From Corallochytrium limacisporum (lineage: Eukaryota; Opisthokonta), in the NCBI GenBank assembly GCA_002811645.1, contig PDIP01000087.1:59457-123456 (forward strand): a stretch of 64,000 nt of DNA, written 5' to 3'. This document shows, piece by piece, positions 39,771 to 50,476 of this stretch. The translations under genes were made by a program, and so were the position numbers. Position 1 is the first letter of the stretch. Every line of letters starts with the position of its first letter. Under the pieces are notes generated by a model that searched no databases, had not been told where the DNA came from, and saw only the letters and a list, made by a program, of their open reading frames with translations.

Positions 39771-41207
39771 TTACTGTACAATCGCCGTCAGAGTTTCCGG
39801 CATGGTGTGGAAGGTCTTAACTGCATCTCTGAGTACGGAGGGATCAATGCTCATGCGCACCGGGATGTACTCCTTGGATACCCGTGCATCGTACCCCGAC
39901 GAATGTCTGACCAACCCGAGCAATAGAAGCATTTCGAAGGCCAAAAGACCTGTCTCTGGTTTGACCTGGAAGTTGATCTTTCCCCGAGATCGCAGTTCCA
40001 CGTACTGATCCCAGACTAGGGCAAATGTGCATGTGCGTTCACTGCGATTGAACTCCGCGTGCTTGACTGCAATGAGCATCAGCATTTCCACCAGGGTTAA
40101 GCTCATGAGGGTATGCTTGACTTGATCCGATGCCATACCCGGTCCTGTGAGAGCGTTCCGCAGACCTTTGGCAGTGAGGGTAGGAATGTGAGCTTCGTCC
40201 ATAGCCACCGACCCATGTCTTTGACGCAGATCGAGCATGGCCTGCAGCAAGAAGCGATGGATATCGCAGGGGCTGTTGCCGTAGACAGCGGCCCATTGTT
40301 CAAAGGTCAGGTCCTGGCCACCATCGGACAGTTCCGACAGGCACTGACTCACGCTTTCGTTCCACTGGTCAACGAAACGACGCAGGGATGAGCTCGCCTT
40401 CACATCTGGTTCGATTAACTCGTTTGCTTTCACCGTAAGAATAGCTCGACAGTGCTGCTTGATTGCCAGAATCCGTGCATTTGTGAACTTTCCAGAGGAT
40501 TCCTGAGGGGATACTTCGGGAACATATCTGATCAACATGCCATGAAAACGAGAAGCGACGCGCTTTTCAAAAGCGTCGCGGAAGTCACCATAGTTGTCAG
40601 TGATGCCCAGAATGTAAAGCTTGAGATTATGTGCCATGCGCATGTTGAAGAGGTGGTAGATCAAGTTTTGAGTTGCGCTATTGTAGACAAATCCATCCAA
40701 GTCGTCAATGACCAGTACACATCCGGTGGGCAGCCTACGGAAATCAGCCATAATGTGCTCGTAGATGTTCTCTTCATCCTGCTCTGCTTCCTCCATGTCC
40801 AGATCAATGCCTTCCGTCTTCAATTGCCTAGCGATCTCAAGTAGCGCTTGCCTGTCGTTCTCGACCATACAACCGTAGATCTGAATCACTGCTACCGTCT
40901 GCACGGTCTGTCGGTACTGGTCTAGCACTCTGCGCACAAAGGCACTTTTGCCGCTGCCACGCGGGCCGGTTACGATCCCCACTTCGCAATGTCCCTGATC
41001 AAGAGCCTTGGTAATATCGCGCAAAAGTGAAGCCTCCTGCGTGACCATCGAAGAGTTCGTTCGCAGGACATGATCAGCGACATCAATAGGTCCCAGAGAA
41101 CACTTGCGTGCAATTTCACGATGTATCCGATCGAAGACACCTTTCGGTAAGTCAAGCTCTAGTGGCTCTCTCACAGCCGTCGCGTTTTGTTTGGTAATAG
41201 ACGGCAT
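39771..41207 (-). CDS. ORC4: Origin recognition complex subunit 4
   Basis: ORC4 is one of the AAA+ subunits that mark replication origins and load MCM. The 478-residue product has Walker A GPRGSGKSAFVRRVL at 81-88 and on, Walker B CVLVIDDLDGFV at about 163-174, and the ORC4-type run NLIYHLFNMRMAHNLKLYIL followed by EKRVASRFHGMLIRYVP with its sensor and arginine-finger region. The C-terminal winged-helix part (TLVEMLMLIAVKHAEFN) is complete. An E2F-type site lies about 175 bases upstream of the start. The gene is divergent from the PI transfer protein. Confidence 0.92.
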   Translation of the reverse strand: MPSITKQNATAVREPLELDLPKGVFDRIHREIARKCSLGPIDVADHVLRTNSSMVTQEASLLRDITKALDQGHCEVGIVTGPRGSGKSAFVRRVLDQYRQTVQTVAVIQIYGCMVENDRQALLEIARQLKTEGIDLDMEEAEQDEENIYEHIMADFRRLPTGCVLVIDDLDGFVYNSATQNLIYHLFNMRMAHNLKLYILGITDNYGDFRDAFEKRVASRFHGMLIRYVPEVSPQESSGKFTNARILAIKQHCRAILTVKANELIEPDVKASSSLRRFVDQWNESVSQCLSELSDGGQDLTFEQWAAVYGNSPCDIHRFLLQAMLDLRQRHGSVAMDEAHIPTLTAKGLRNALTGPGMASDQVKHTLMSLTLVEMLMLIAVKHAEFNRSERTCTFALVWDQYVELRSRGKINFQVKPETGLLAFEMLLLLGLVRHSSGYDARVSKEYIPVRMSIDPSVLRDAVKTFHTMPETLTAIVQ

Positions 41208-41862
41208 TGCTGCGTAGTATATGTAGATGCTCTTCTGTACGAATCTATTATGTGATGCACTGCCAGTGCTTGCTCAAATACCCGGAAACTGTAACGAATG
41301 CCCTGACACTCACTGCTGAGATCACCAGGCAGTCGAACGGGATACGGTCTCATTGGGGGACACCCGTCGTACCTTGCAAGTTTTCGCGCGCAGGATTGGG
41401 GGGGGGGGACCTAAGAAATATATTTCGAAGAGTTCCTGGGAAGAATATACTGAGATTAGGTGATTGGAAAATGTGGCTGAATCTTAAAGTAGATCTCGAG
41501 TAGTGAATATACCACCCGATTACGCACACCGAAAACTCTGTCTTCGCCACTGTTTTAGTTTTCAGGGCAGGGGGATTCGTGAGGCAGCCCGGTTGATACG
41601 CAGCAAAAATGGCCTGTTTGCGGGGCATCTCAATAGCCACCGAGACACGACTTGTCCCAGAGAACGCTGCTCTGGTCTGCTTCGCTGTAGATAGTGCAAG
41701 GGTTCGTACCATACAGATCAGAAAATCTATTTGATAGGTCGTAACTGCAAGACGTTGTGAAAGGTTAGTGTTCAGAAGTATGCATCTTCCTGTGCTGAAC
41801 AAACGGAAACACGAAGGGCATCTCAAAACAAGAAAAACACTGAAACATTCTAACACACAACG
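41208..41862. other. Shared promoter region of ORC4 and the PI transfer protein
   Basis: The 655-base spacer has an inverted CCAAT box (CATTGGGG) near 41351, the E2F-type site at 41381-41390 and a G10 tract at about 41398-41408, all on the ORC4 side. No gene was seen. Confidence 0.5.
41381..41390 (+). promoter_or_regulatory. E2F-type site upstream of ORC4
   Basis: TTTTCGCGCG contains TTTCGCGC, a full match to the E2F consensus, 175 bases from the ORC4 start codon and 30 bases from a CCAAT box. Replication genes are classic E2F targets in animals and plants. Confidence 0.55.
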
Positions 41863-42744
41863 ATGAAGGTCGTGGAATATCGTATTCCCATGCCGCTGGA
41901 GGTCAAAGAGTACAAAGTGGGCCAGTTGTACATGATTTCACGCCACACCGTTGAACAGGTCGAGAAGGGCACGATGGTGGACGTCATTGCTAACGAACCG
42001 TGCGAGTCACCAGAGAATGGCCCTGGACAGTACACGGAGAAGAATATTCATCTACAGAGCCGTTTGCCAGCATGGCTGACATCTATACTTCCGAAAGTTT
42101 TTTACATCACAGAGCGGGCATGGAATCACTATCCTTACACAATCACACGACACACATGTTCCTTTGTGCCCGGGTTTAGCGTGGAGATCGAAACATTCTT
42201 TGCCAATGACAGCGGTAAGGACGGCACAGATCACCACTTCACGCCAGAAGAGGACAAAGAGCTGCGAGCAAAGCATCAGGCGAAGTGGAACGAAAAGAAT
42301 CCGGACCGTACTGTCGTGCATATTGACATCGTCAATGATGCTCCATACCGTGAGTCCATGGCGAAAACGGACCCCTCGCTCAAAGACTTCACCTGCGAGA
42401 AGGTCAACCGTGGACCCTGGGAAGGTAATACATGGATGGACGGCACTGAACCTATCATGTGCTCCTATAAGTGTGTCAGTGTAATCTTTAGCTGGTGGGG
42501 CTTCCAGACTAGAGTAGAGGACTTGATCCACAGCGTTGTACAGGACGTACTCCTGCTAGGTCATCGGCAAGCTGTGGCATGGATGAATGAATGGATCGAA
42601 ATGAGTGTGGAGGACGTGAGACAGTACGAGAAGGACATGATTGCCAAGATTGAAGCTGAGAAGGCAGCAGCGCAGGCAGCAGCGCAGGCGGCAGCACTGG
42701 AGGGAACGCAGGCGAGGACTTCAACGGAGCCGGCTCCGCAGTAG
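41863..42744 (+). CDS. Class I phosphatidylinositol transfer protein
   Basis: PITPs swap phosphatidylinositol and phosphatidylcholine between membranes and feed phosphoinositide kinases. The 293-residue product is one START-like PITP domain. It begins VVEYRIPMPLEVKEYKVGQL YMISRHT (read continuously), has PGQYTEKNIHLQSRLPAWL, TRHTCSFVPGFSVEIETFF and NRGPWEGNTWM, and ends with WWGFQTRVEDLIHSVVQDV, the lipid-exchange and membrane-docking WW-type region. These match animal PITP-alpha/beta closely in order and length (about 270). The tail is Glu/Ala-rich with an AQAA repeat and would form a helix. Confidence 0.93.
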   Translation: MKVVEYRIPMPLEVKEYKVGQLYMISRHTVEQVEKGTMVDVIANEPCESPENGPGQYTEKNIHLQSRLPAWLTSILPKVFYITERAWNHYPYTITRHTCSFVPGFSVEIETFFANDSGKDGTDHHFTPEEDKELRAKHQAKWNEKNPDRTVVHIDIVNDAPYRESMAKTDPSLKDFTCEKVNRGPWEGNTWMDGTEPIMCSYKCVSVIFSWWGFQTRVEDLIHSVVQDVLLLGHRQAVAWMNEWIEMSVEDVRQYEKDMIAKIEAEKAAAQAAAQAAALEGTQARTSTEPAPQ

Positions 42745-43686
42745 TCTGCGTGAAAACTTGTAACTTCACATACTCTTCTATGTATATAGTGCCATACATG
42801 TATATTTTGTCATATGTTTAGCATGGTCTTGAATTAATCAATGCTTCATAAAGGAGGCAAGAGGAAAACGGGTCCATACTTACCAACTCCAGCACCTCAC
42901 TACAGAACAGCCCTGCAAATAGGCCCCCGTTTACAGCCTTAAGAAACCGGATTGCTCGCTGTCCATTTCTTGTGACCCCTCCCCGGCCCCCCCTTAATAT
43001 TATCACCCCTTCTTTTGAAAGGGTCGCTGGCCCGATGAAACGAAAAGGGGAGATCCTGCGCGATTCCGAAGTGCTTTAGGGGGCGGCCAAAGGACATAAA
43101 GAGATTAGGGGGAGGAGGGGGGGGGGGGGTTGGAATAGAAGCGAACAGGGTCTGGTTGCCAACCGGAGCGGGAAGAGAGCATGGGCCCCTACTCACCCTG
43201 CCAGTTCCAACCAGCCTGTCGGCGAAAAAAAGCCACGATTTCAGTTCTGAACCAGGGAGCCTTGGAGGTATGCATGTGGTGGACCGTGGCGTTTCCTCCT
43301 TCTCCGCCCGTTCGGACGAGCGCACCACGGCGGGCGGGTTTTCCGAGGAGGTTGGCAGGTCAAAATCCCCATCACTGCAACAGGGGTCGATAGGTCTGAA
43401 GGATTGAATCTGCTAGTCGTGCTTCCTTGTTTTGGTTCTTTGGTGTTTTTCCTGTGTAAACAATTGACATCAAAGATTCTTGTGGAATGGCTGTCCATGT
43501 TCATTTGTGTTCAGCCGAAACTTCTTTCCGATCTGCGAAGGTAGATCAAAGTAAGCAGGAGTCTCAAAACTGTCCCATCCTACCGACAGCTGTATCAATC
43601 AACGGACAGGCTCACGAATACAAAGTTTCTTGAAAGTGAACAAGAGATTTTCTCGTGTTCAACAGTTGGAACTTTAGATCTTCAGC
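42745..43686. other. Intergenic region with a G13 tract
   Basis: It contains a 13-base G run at 43117-43129. No gene was recognised before the small membrane protein. Confidence 0.45.
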
Positions 43687-43881
43687 ATGCTCGGAACCGC
43701 TACAATCGCGGCGATTATCGTCGCCGCCGTCTTGGGCCTGATCATTCTGGTAGGCATTATGCAGTATTGCTTCTGCCCCAAGGCGTTCAGTAAGTACGAC
43801 CAGGAAGAAATTGACATTGAGGGATCAAAAGATAGCAACCACAGCCTGGAAGAGCATCAGGTCGAGTCAGTGTATGCATAA
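43687..43881 (+). CDS. Small single-pass membrane protein, unrecognised
   Basis: A 64-residue frame starts with an ATG and a hydrophobic Ala/Ile/Val segment at about 5-25, followed by QYCFCPKAF, whose cysteines next to the membrane could be palmitoylated, and an acidic tail rich in Glu, Ser and His. The layout is that of a small type III/I membrane protein, and the frame has a suitable promoter-like G tract upstream. No family was recognised and the frame is short, so this could be chance. Confidence 0.45.
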   Translation: MLGTATIAAIIVAAVLGLIILVGIMQYCFCPKAFSKYDQEEIDIEGSKDSNHSLEEHQVESVYA

Positions 43882-44409
43882 GATGATGTCGAGTTTTAGC
43901 ATACTAGCTTTCCGCCACTCAATGAGGGAAAGTAGTCGGGCTCCATTGACACAGCCCCGGTTGTAACCTTGTGTTGCCTCCGTAATTCATTATACATTAT
44001 CGTTCCATTGAATACAGCTGTTTTGAATGCTTTTGAATTATCAGATCAAGCTGTCGAGCTCCTCGGGGTTGAGGCTCTCCGCTGACCAATGACTGGGACC
44101 CGCTGCGATTGACTTGGCCCCCCTTCTTCTCCTCGCACACCACACCCACACCCCCCCCCCGGGGGGACGGGCGAGGGGTTGGGGCCAGTCGGCTCCTCTT
44201 TCTAGGTTAGGTGTAATGATTCTTGGGTACTTCAACCATGATTTATTGCGCGCATGCCTTCTCATGACTTCACATATAGATAAACTCTCGCCGTTTGTAT
44301 ATAAGCGTCAAGCGAATGTAAATTCTGATTCCATGGACGGAGCGCTTTGAACTAGCAACTATGTTGACGCAAACATAATATGTTGGTAATTTGATCAGAA
44401 AATATTACA
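43882..44409. other. PRPF4 upstream region with C10-G6 palindrome
   Basis: There is a GACCAATG box near 44083, a C10G6 run at 44151-44166 and a TATA box at 44298. No gene was seen. Confidence 0.5.
44298..44305 (+). promoter_or_regulatory. TATA box of PRPF4
   Basis: TATATAAG lies 112 bases before the PRPF4 start codon, downstream of a CCAAT box and a C/G tract. Confidence 0.5.
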
Positions 44410-45696
44410 ATGATAGAAACGACAGCTACAAATGCAGTACAGGGCTCAGTTAAAGCTATGGCCGATAGAAAAACAGAAGAAGAATGGTATCATATTGGCA
44501 CCGCCCGTCTCCGAGAACTTCGAGAGCAACTGATTCGTAAGTCAGTCACGGATCGGTCTCAGCATGTGCGTGACCAGCAAGCAAGAATCGGAATATCTAC
44601 CGAGCCGAACGCTTCACTAGACGATGCAAAGGCGATCAAATTGCTCGAGATAAAGGCATCTCAGATTATTCAAGGCCGACCATTTACCACTGCCTGTCTG
44701 GGGTCGGGGGGAGATCTCTCTGAGGTGCTTTTTGTTGGTACGCGAGCCGGCAAAATCCACGCCCACAGGGCATCAGAGTGTGTAGGGTTTGCCAATTCTA
44801 CCGATGCCCATGACTCAGTACCTGTCCATGGCCTTTCTGTGATGTCATCTGTCGGAAACAGTAGCGGAAAGCTAGTCAGCACAGGCGCCGACGGCTATGC
44901 TAGAATATGGGCCATTAAGGCTAGCGCTGATGGGAAAACACATTGCCTTGAGCGGGTTTGGCAGAGTATTGACCATGGCACCCGGGTCAACCGCTGCTCT
45001 GTGAATCATTCGCTGCCTAGTTTGCTGGCCACAGCGTGCCATGACCACAGCTGGCGTTTGTTCGATGTGGAACGGTCCGAAGAGGTTCTGCATCAGGAAG
45101 GGCACAGCGCTCCAGTCTACAATGTAACCTTTGCACAGAGCCATCCGGCCCTGCTGGCCAGTGCCGGGTTTGACGGCTTCCCGAGGCTGTGGGACTTGAG
45201 GTCTGGGCATTGTGTGTGGGTATTGGGACAGCGAACGACCAACACTGTTGACCCCCACGCACACACGGACATGGTTCTGGGCCTCTCAATCTCACCGGGA
45301 TTGACCTTCGTTGCCACGGGCGGAGCGGACAACACAGCAAAACTCTGGGACGTCAGGCAGCAACGGCATTTCCAGACCATAGCACTGCACACGGGAATGG
45401 TAACCGACTGCCGCTTCGCTGACCTTGCCGGCACAGGAGAATCACACGTTCCACAACGGGGTCGGTTCCTCGTCACAAGCAGCCATGACGGCAGCACTGC
45501 AATTGTGAGTGTGCCCGAAGTCAAGCCGATCGCACATCTGCGCAGTCCGAACGATCGCCCAGTTCTTTTCGCTGGTGATCTGAGCAGGCCCGCGGAAACA
45601 CAGTCATCATCGCCCTATCCACGATTAGTCACAGTCGATCAGGACTCAACGTACCGTTTGTGGGAAGGAAAGATGAGTTCTTACAAGTCAGAATGA
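44410..45696 (+). CDS. PRPF4: U4/U6 snRNP protein PRPF4 (Prp4 WD40)
   Basis: PRPF4 is a WD40 protein of the U4/U6.U5 tri-snRNP, working with PRPF3 and PPIH in the spliceosome. The 428-residue product has a short helical ARLRELREQLIRKS that matches the end of the family's N-terminal motif, then seven propeller repeats. The most telling are TACHDHSWRLFDVERSEEVL with HQEGHSAPVYNV, ASAGFDGFPRLWDLRSGHCV and ATGGADNTAKLWDVRQQRHF. It is about 90 residues shorter than the human protein, lacking the first part of the N-terminal domain (no LGEPITLFGE-like block). Either that part is lost or a 5' exon is missed. Confidence 0.88.
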   Translation: MIETTATNAVQGSVKAMADRKTEEEWYHIGTARLRELREQLIRKSVTDRSQHVRDQQARIGISTEPNASLDDAKAIKLLEIKASQIIQGRPFTTACLGSGGDLSEVLFVGTRAGKIHAHRASECVGFANSTDAHDSVPVHGLSVMSSVGNSSGKLVSTGADGYARIWAIKASADGKTHCLERVWQSIDHGTRVNRCSVNHSLPSLLATACHDHSWRLFDVERSEEVLHQEGHSAPVYNVTFAQSHPALLASAGFDGFPRLWDLRSGHCVWVLGQRTTNTVDPHAHTDMVLGLSISPGLTFVATGGADNTAKLWDVRQQRHFQTIALHTGMVTDCRFADLAGTGESHVPQRGRFLVTSSHDGSTAIVSVPEVKPIAHLRSPNDRPVLFAGDLSRPAETQSSSPYPRLVTVDQDSTYRLWEGKMSSYKSE

Positions 45697-48421
45697 CACG
45701 TTCATGCTAGCAAATAAATTAGAATGTGCAGAAAGTCACATGTCAATGTAGAAGGTATTGCGTGAATGAAGGCTGCTATAACACGTACGGTGGGAGAGGA
45801 CGATGGCGACTGGGGAAGGAATGATCGCTACCGAACGAAAACAAGACCCTTCCCCAATCCCCGCGAGTATAAATTCCATCTCGATTTAATCCCCCTCCAT
45901 TGGCATGTTCAATCCCAAAACCATTCTGCGTTAACAAGGCCACGGGCACCGCAGTCGGCGGTTCCATGTGCGCGCCAGATCCTAAAATCCCGAGAGACAC
46001 GCTGAGGCGAGATGGCGAGATGTACGTACATGCATTCGCCGTCCTTTTTTCCTTTTTTCTCTTTCGGTTCTTACTAACTTTGGATTCCCTACCGAAGCGG
46101 CCTGCCTGCCAGCTGGCGATGCCGCTTGAGTTCATGTCCCATGCGTGTTTTTGTTTTTTTTCTTGCCGGTGGTGGAGTCCCCCCCCCGGGGGGGGGTTGG
46201 GAAGGGAGGGGTGGTAACCAACGAAGAGAAAGCACCGGGGGGAGGGGGAGGGTTTTGTCTGCAGGATCACACGCCCACGGTTGGGCTCGTGGACGAGACT
46301 GGTCGGTCGGGTCCCGGGTGGTAGTTTTACTGCCGAGGGAGAGAGCCAAAAGGGAAAAGAAAAAAAAGGGGGGGGGACCGCGGGGAAGGGCGACGGAGAA
46401 ACCAAGCGCCGTCTTTTGAGTCGAAAGTCAAGAAAAGTACCGAATGTTCACCATAGAAAAAAAGCAGAAGAAACGAAAGAATGCAGAACTCAAGAAAGAA
46501 AAAGGGAAATGAACGCCGGGAGCGGGCAGGAGGGGGGGGGTGGGAGTGTGTGTGTTGTGTGTGTACATTTTCTTTTTGTTTCTGTCGGGTCAAAGGGGGT
46601 CTGACCCGACGAACTCTGTCTGGCCTCGTGCCCGGATTGGATGTGCTCTGTGTGTATGGGTCGCTCACTCTCTCCCCCCCCCCCAAGTGAATTATTTCCA
46701 ATTGCATATTCCCAGTACTGGCTATACTGAAATTAAGGACATCATTCAAACTCTTTTGTTTTTTTTTCTTGGTATGTGTAGCCCCGTATTCACCTTTCGT
46801 AAAATTTCTTCAGGTTTTCTTATATTGCGATCGAAGATTGGGAGGGCAGTGAGCACGCGGTTCTGGCCCTGCCGCAGGCCCACCCGCCAACCCGGGGGAA
46901 TGATAAAGAATTTAGGCACGTACATTTACTATTGAACTCCTGTGAAACAAGAGATACCTCTTGAGGCAATGGGGGACGTAGATACTGAAAAAAAATTCTC
47001 ACAGGCCATGCAAGAAACCCGTGCAGGCAGTAGCTTTTTCGTGCAAGTCTCCGAAGGGAGCAGTCTTAGAAAAATTTTGCTGACGGTAAGATCCGTACTG
47101 AATGTATGGGAAAAATGAAGGTGGCTGCAACAGCAAACAGAAGCCGCGGTCTGTCTCGTGATACGCGAACCGGGCTGCTGATCGCCAGTGGTGTTCGTCA
47201 TTTGCCCGGGATCCATAACTTTGGTTGCTGGGTCATGGGGCGCGGCTTGAGGTGTTCTGCCTTTGCGCCCTTTCTCTGACCAAACGGGCTTACCCGGACG
47301 TTGATGTATGCTCCGTTTGTGGATTACCGGTAGAGGTAATCTCCGGTGATTACTGCAACGAATGAGCATGCTCATAATCCGAAAACAGCAAGGGCACACG
47401 CTATGGCATGCTGCCATCTTTCCTCCTTCCGGTATAGTGATTTCTCTGCCCCCGTGCCTTCCGTGTCTTTTTGCGATAGTAACGAAGCAAGTGTTCACCG
47501 GTTTCTGTATGGTTGTTCCGCATCACCGTTCTCATACCATTTTCACAGCCTGCGTATCGCTGACATTCTGGAGATGTCGATGATGATGCCTGGATAGGTG
47601 CATGGGATTTGCATGAAACTCACACATACTCACATCTTGGTTTGAGTGGGACACCAGTCACCAACACTGCTGCCAATTCTTCACCATTAATCTTCAATCA
47701 TCGTTCAAATGGGCACACCACACAGTCCCACCAACACAAGTGTGGTTCCGTCGATGCACTTGCTGTCGCTGCCGTGCGTGTTTGCGTCTGCTCAGCTTGG
47801 GCGACACCCCGTTGCTGTCCTGTGTGTGTGTGTTCGCAGGGTTTCGGTCGCCGGGTACAAGACTGTCCAAACTCTTCCGTGTCGATAAAAAATTCTAGCG
47901 GGATTGTCCTGGTGTAATTTAGTTTTTGGGAAATGCCGTGGAGAGGGTAAGTCAACAGGAGGACACGGTGGGGGTGTTAGAGGGAGGGGGAAAAGGCGAA
48001 GAAATAATCTGGTGGGGAGCGCGATCGGTAGGGGTTTATCGTGGGTGGGTTCCTTCTGGTTTCCGGCAGGAAGTTGGTAATAATGGTCCTGCGGAGAAGT
48101 TGGACCGATTGCTCGCCTCTTATGGACAGGATGGATAGAGATGAATGATGTCAATAACAGTCTCGTGCTTGCATGAGAAGATGGAACGTCTGCTCCGCAA
48201 CAACCGTGCGCCCTTAGTGTGTAGGTATTAAGAGCATATCATGGTTCCCAATCTGGAGGGATCGCGTTGATCTCCCGTTCGATGAAGTTTATGTTCGAAA
48301 GAATTAAACGACGACATGTACTGCAACATACCCACGCATACAAAGTTATAGCCAAGGGAAGAATTAAAGCGACTGAAAGACAAACAGAACGAAACAGACC
48401 TCTACAAGAAGAATAGCAACA
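45697..48421. other. Gene-poor interval, 2.7 kb
   Basis: It has a TATAAAT word at 45868, a GCCAATGG box (minus) near 45897, a perfect C9G9 palindrome at 46179-46196 and G or C tracts near 46368, 46531 and 46672. A short frame at 46969-47118 (MGDVDTEKKFSQAMQETRAG start, GTAAGA donor-like word after ILLT) could be a first exon, but no second exon was found. The AOX promoter lies at the right end. Confidence 0.45.
45713..45718 (+). terminator. AATAAA polyadenylation signal of PRPF4
   Basis: AATAAA is 17 bases past the PRPF4 stop codon. Confidence 0.5.
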
Positions 48422-49462
48422 ATGTTGATGGCAAAGACAACTGCATCCACTCTTATCCGCAGCAGCGGATTGCCCTCTCGTTTCATGGTCCTGCGCTCTG
48501 TGGCAGCACCGGGCATGATCCGCATGCGCTCCACCGCAGCAGCAGCTTCTTTGAATACCGATGCTGAAGAGCCGGTAGAAGTCGCTCCTACGACCTACCG
48601 TGCCGGACAGTATACCATCTCCGTCCCGGCGGATGCCCACTTCCGCAGAACCGGCACCAGCAACCCGGTAACCCACAAGAAGTTCATGGAAACGGATTCT
48701 AACCAGGATCAGGCACTGGCGGCCATCAATGGCGACAAATACAAGATCGCAGGCGGCCCCGAATTCCAGCAGGAGCATGTCTGGTCCCCCACGGAGCTCC
48801 ATGGCGTTGAGATCACGCATAAGGACACCAAGGACTTCACTGACCAGATCGCCTTCAGTGCTGTTGAGATGGTACGCTCTGGCTTTGACTGGGCCAGTGG
48901 CTACACTGATGCCAAACTGAGTGTCAACCAGTGGCTGACACGCATTATCTTCCTGGAGACCACTGCTGCTGTCCCAGGCATGGTGGCGGGAGCTTTGCGC
49001 CACTTCCAGAGCTTGCGGCGCATGGAGCGTGAAGGTGGATACCTGCACACGTTCCTGGAGGAGGCAGAAAATGAGCGTATGCATTTGATGACTGCTCTGG
49101 CAATGAAGCGACCGGGAGCTTTCTTCAAATTGGCGGTCCTCGGTGCTCAAGGTATTTTCACAAATATGTTTGCCCTAGCCTATTTCACTTCGCCCCGGTT
49201 CTGCCATCGTTTTGTGGGCTACCTTGAAGAGGAAGCCGTCAAGACATACACGCGTCTTTTGGGAGAGCTGGATGAGCCTCACTTGGAGGAGTGGGCCACT
49301 CAACCCGCGCCTCAAATCGCTGTGGACTACTGGAGGCTCAATGACGACGCAACGGTCAAGGATGTGATCTTGGCCATTCGTGCTGATGAGGCCCACCATC
49401 GGGTGCATAACCACACTTTCTCGGATATGCTGAAATTGGGTCTGCCCGCGGAGAAGATCTAA
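48422..49462 (+). CDS. AOX: Mitochondrial alternative oxidase
   Basis: AOX oxidises ubiquinol with oxygen in the inner mitochondrial membrane, bypassing complexes III and IV. The 346-residue product starts with a Ser/Arg-rich leader typical of import. The four di-iron motifs are in place: LET (FLETTAAVPGMVAGALRHFQ, about 178), NERMHL (about 216), LEEEA (about 268) and RADEAHH (about 320). ENERMHLMTALAMKRPG and YFTSPRFCHRFVGYLEEEAV match fungal and protist forms. The plant-type regulatory N-terminal cysteine is not evident. It provides cyanide-insensitive respiration and stress tolerance. The gene is complete with an ATG at 48422. Confidence 0.96.
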   Translation: MLMAKTTASTLIRSSGLPSRFMVLRSVAAPGMIRMRSTAAAASLNTDAEEPVEVAPTTYRAGQYTISVPADAHFRRTGTSNPVTHKKFMETDSNQDQALAAINGDKYKIAGGPEFQQEHVWSPTELHGVEITHKDTKDFTDQIAFSAVEMVRSGFDWASGYTDAKLSVNQWLTRIIFLETTAAVPGMVAGALRHFQSLRRMEREGGYLHTFLEEAENERMHLMTALAMKRPGAFFKLAVLGAQGIFTNMFALAYFTSPRFCHRFVGYLEEEAVKTYTRLLGELDEPHLEEWATQPAPQIAVDYWRLNDDATVKDVILAIRADEAHHRVHNHTFSDMLKLGLPAEKI

Positions 49463-50476
49463 GTTGCCAAGGGCATTGCATGAACATCTCAATGCATGAA
49501 AATCACTCAATGTGCATGCGTAACTCCAACCCAAAAGACTAACCCAGAAACACACAAGCCGGGGAGCAAGTCCAATTGATTTCCCCTACAAAACTTTGTA
49601 TACAAACAGTAGCTATCGCATATTTTCAATGTAATTTCGATTCACTTGCTGCTTTTTTCGCGTGTGATTTCAGCCCTTCTCGGGTATATTACATATACCA
49701 AGACACTGCGTCTTCAGTCCCTGTGTTTGATTGGATTTTTTAATACTAAAAGTATTGCGTAGCAGTCAATCAGAGACTGCCCTAAACAAACAAAACAAAG
49801 GTGCTTTGGGGAAGGGGGTAAGAGGAAGAGAAGGGAGGGGGGGGAGAATGCGCACCGGGTACTGACGGAGCAAAGTGTACGGCACAAAGCACACACACTC
49901 CTTTCGTGTGGCCCTCCCCCCTTGTCTACCGATATCGCGTGCAGTAGTATGGTTGGTTCAGCTGAGCGGGGAATACAGCTTTCTGATTCCACGATACAAG
50001 GACCGGCCTGTGAGCAATTGGGGCGATCATTCGTATGTAGCTGATGTGGAATGCTCTGACAACGCTGCGTTTACCTTGAGTGAAATTCTCTTTTCTACTA
50101 TTTCAAAGTCATACCACAGACTCAGAGACTGTAGCAATTTCGGAACAGCAGCAAATCCATAACTTGAATGGCTGAGTGGTAGTTGTTTGCGTGTGGCCAG
50201 TGTGGGTTCGGTTTCGTGTACTCTCAGGAAAAGCACACGGCGAAGCCACCAAGATAGACAAGGCCTTGAAGGGAACATCTAGTCCAATAGAACAGAGAAA
50301 GGAACCAAAAGAACGTTTAGTGGGAGGTCATTTGTTTTGTTCCCTCCGTAGTCAATGTGGAATTGTGTTTAGAGTCCCAGGGGATCCAACAGAAAGACCA
50401 CACGTTTTAACGAAGGACTTGAAGTAAGAAGTCCGAAATATTATTTTAGCTCAAATCAAGATAAAGACAAACCAGA
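49463..50476. other. Intergenic region with AT-rich 5' part and G tract
   Basis: It holds the AOX 3' flank and NDUFB9 promoter, with a G8 tract near 49838. A tRNA-like A-box word near 50169 is discussed among rejected items. No gene was seen. Confidence 0.4.

Noticed and set aside
46929-47498. Long minus-strand open frame of 189 codons
   Set aside because: Composition is Cys/Arg/Pro-rich without domain-like pattern, and it looks like an accidental frame in GC-rich intergenic DNA.
50169-50215. tRNA-like words TGGCTGAGTGG and GGGTTCGGTTTC
   Set aside because: T-stem and acceptor stem do not pair. The spacing is right for Pol III boxes, but there is no cloverleaf.
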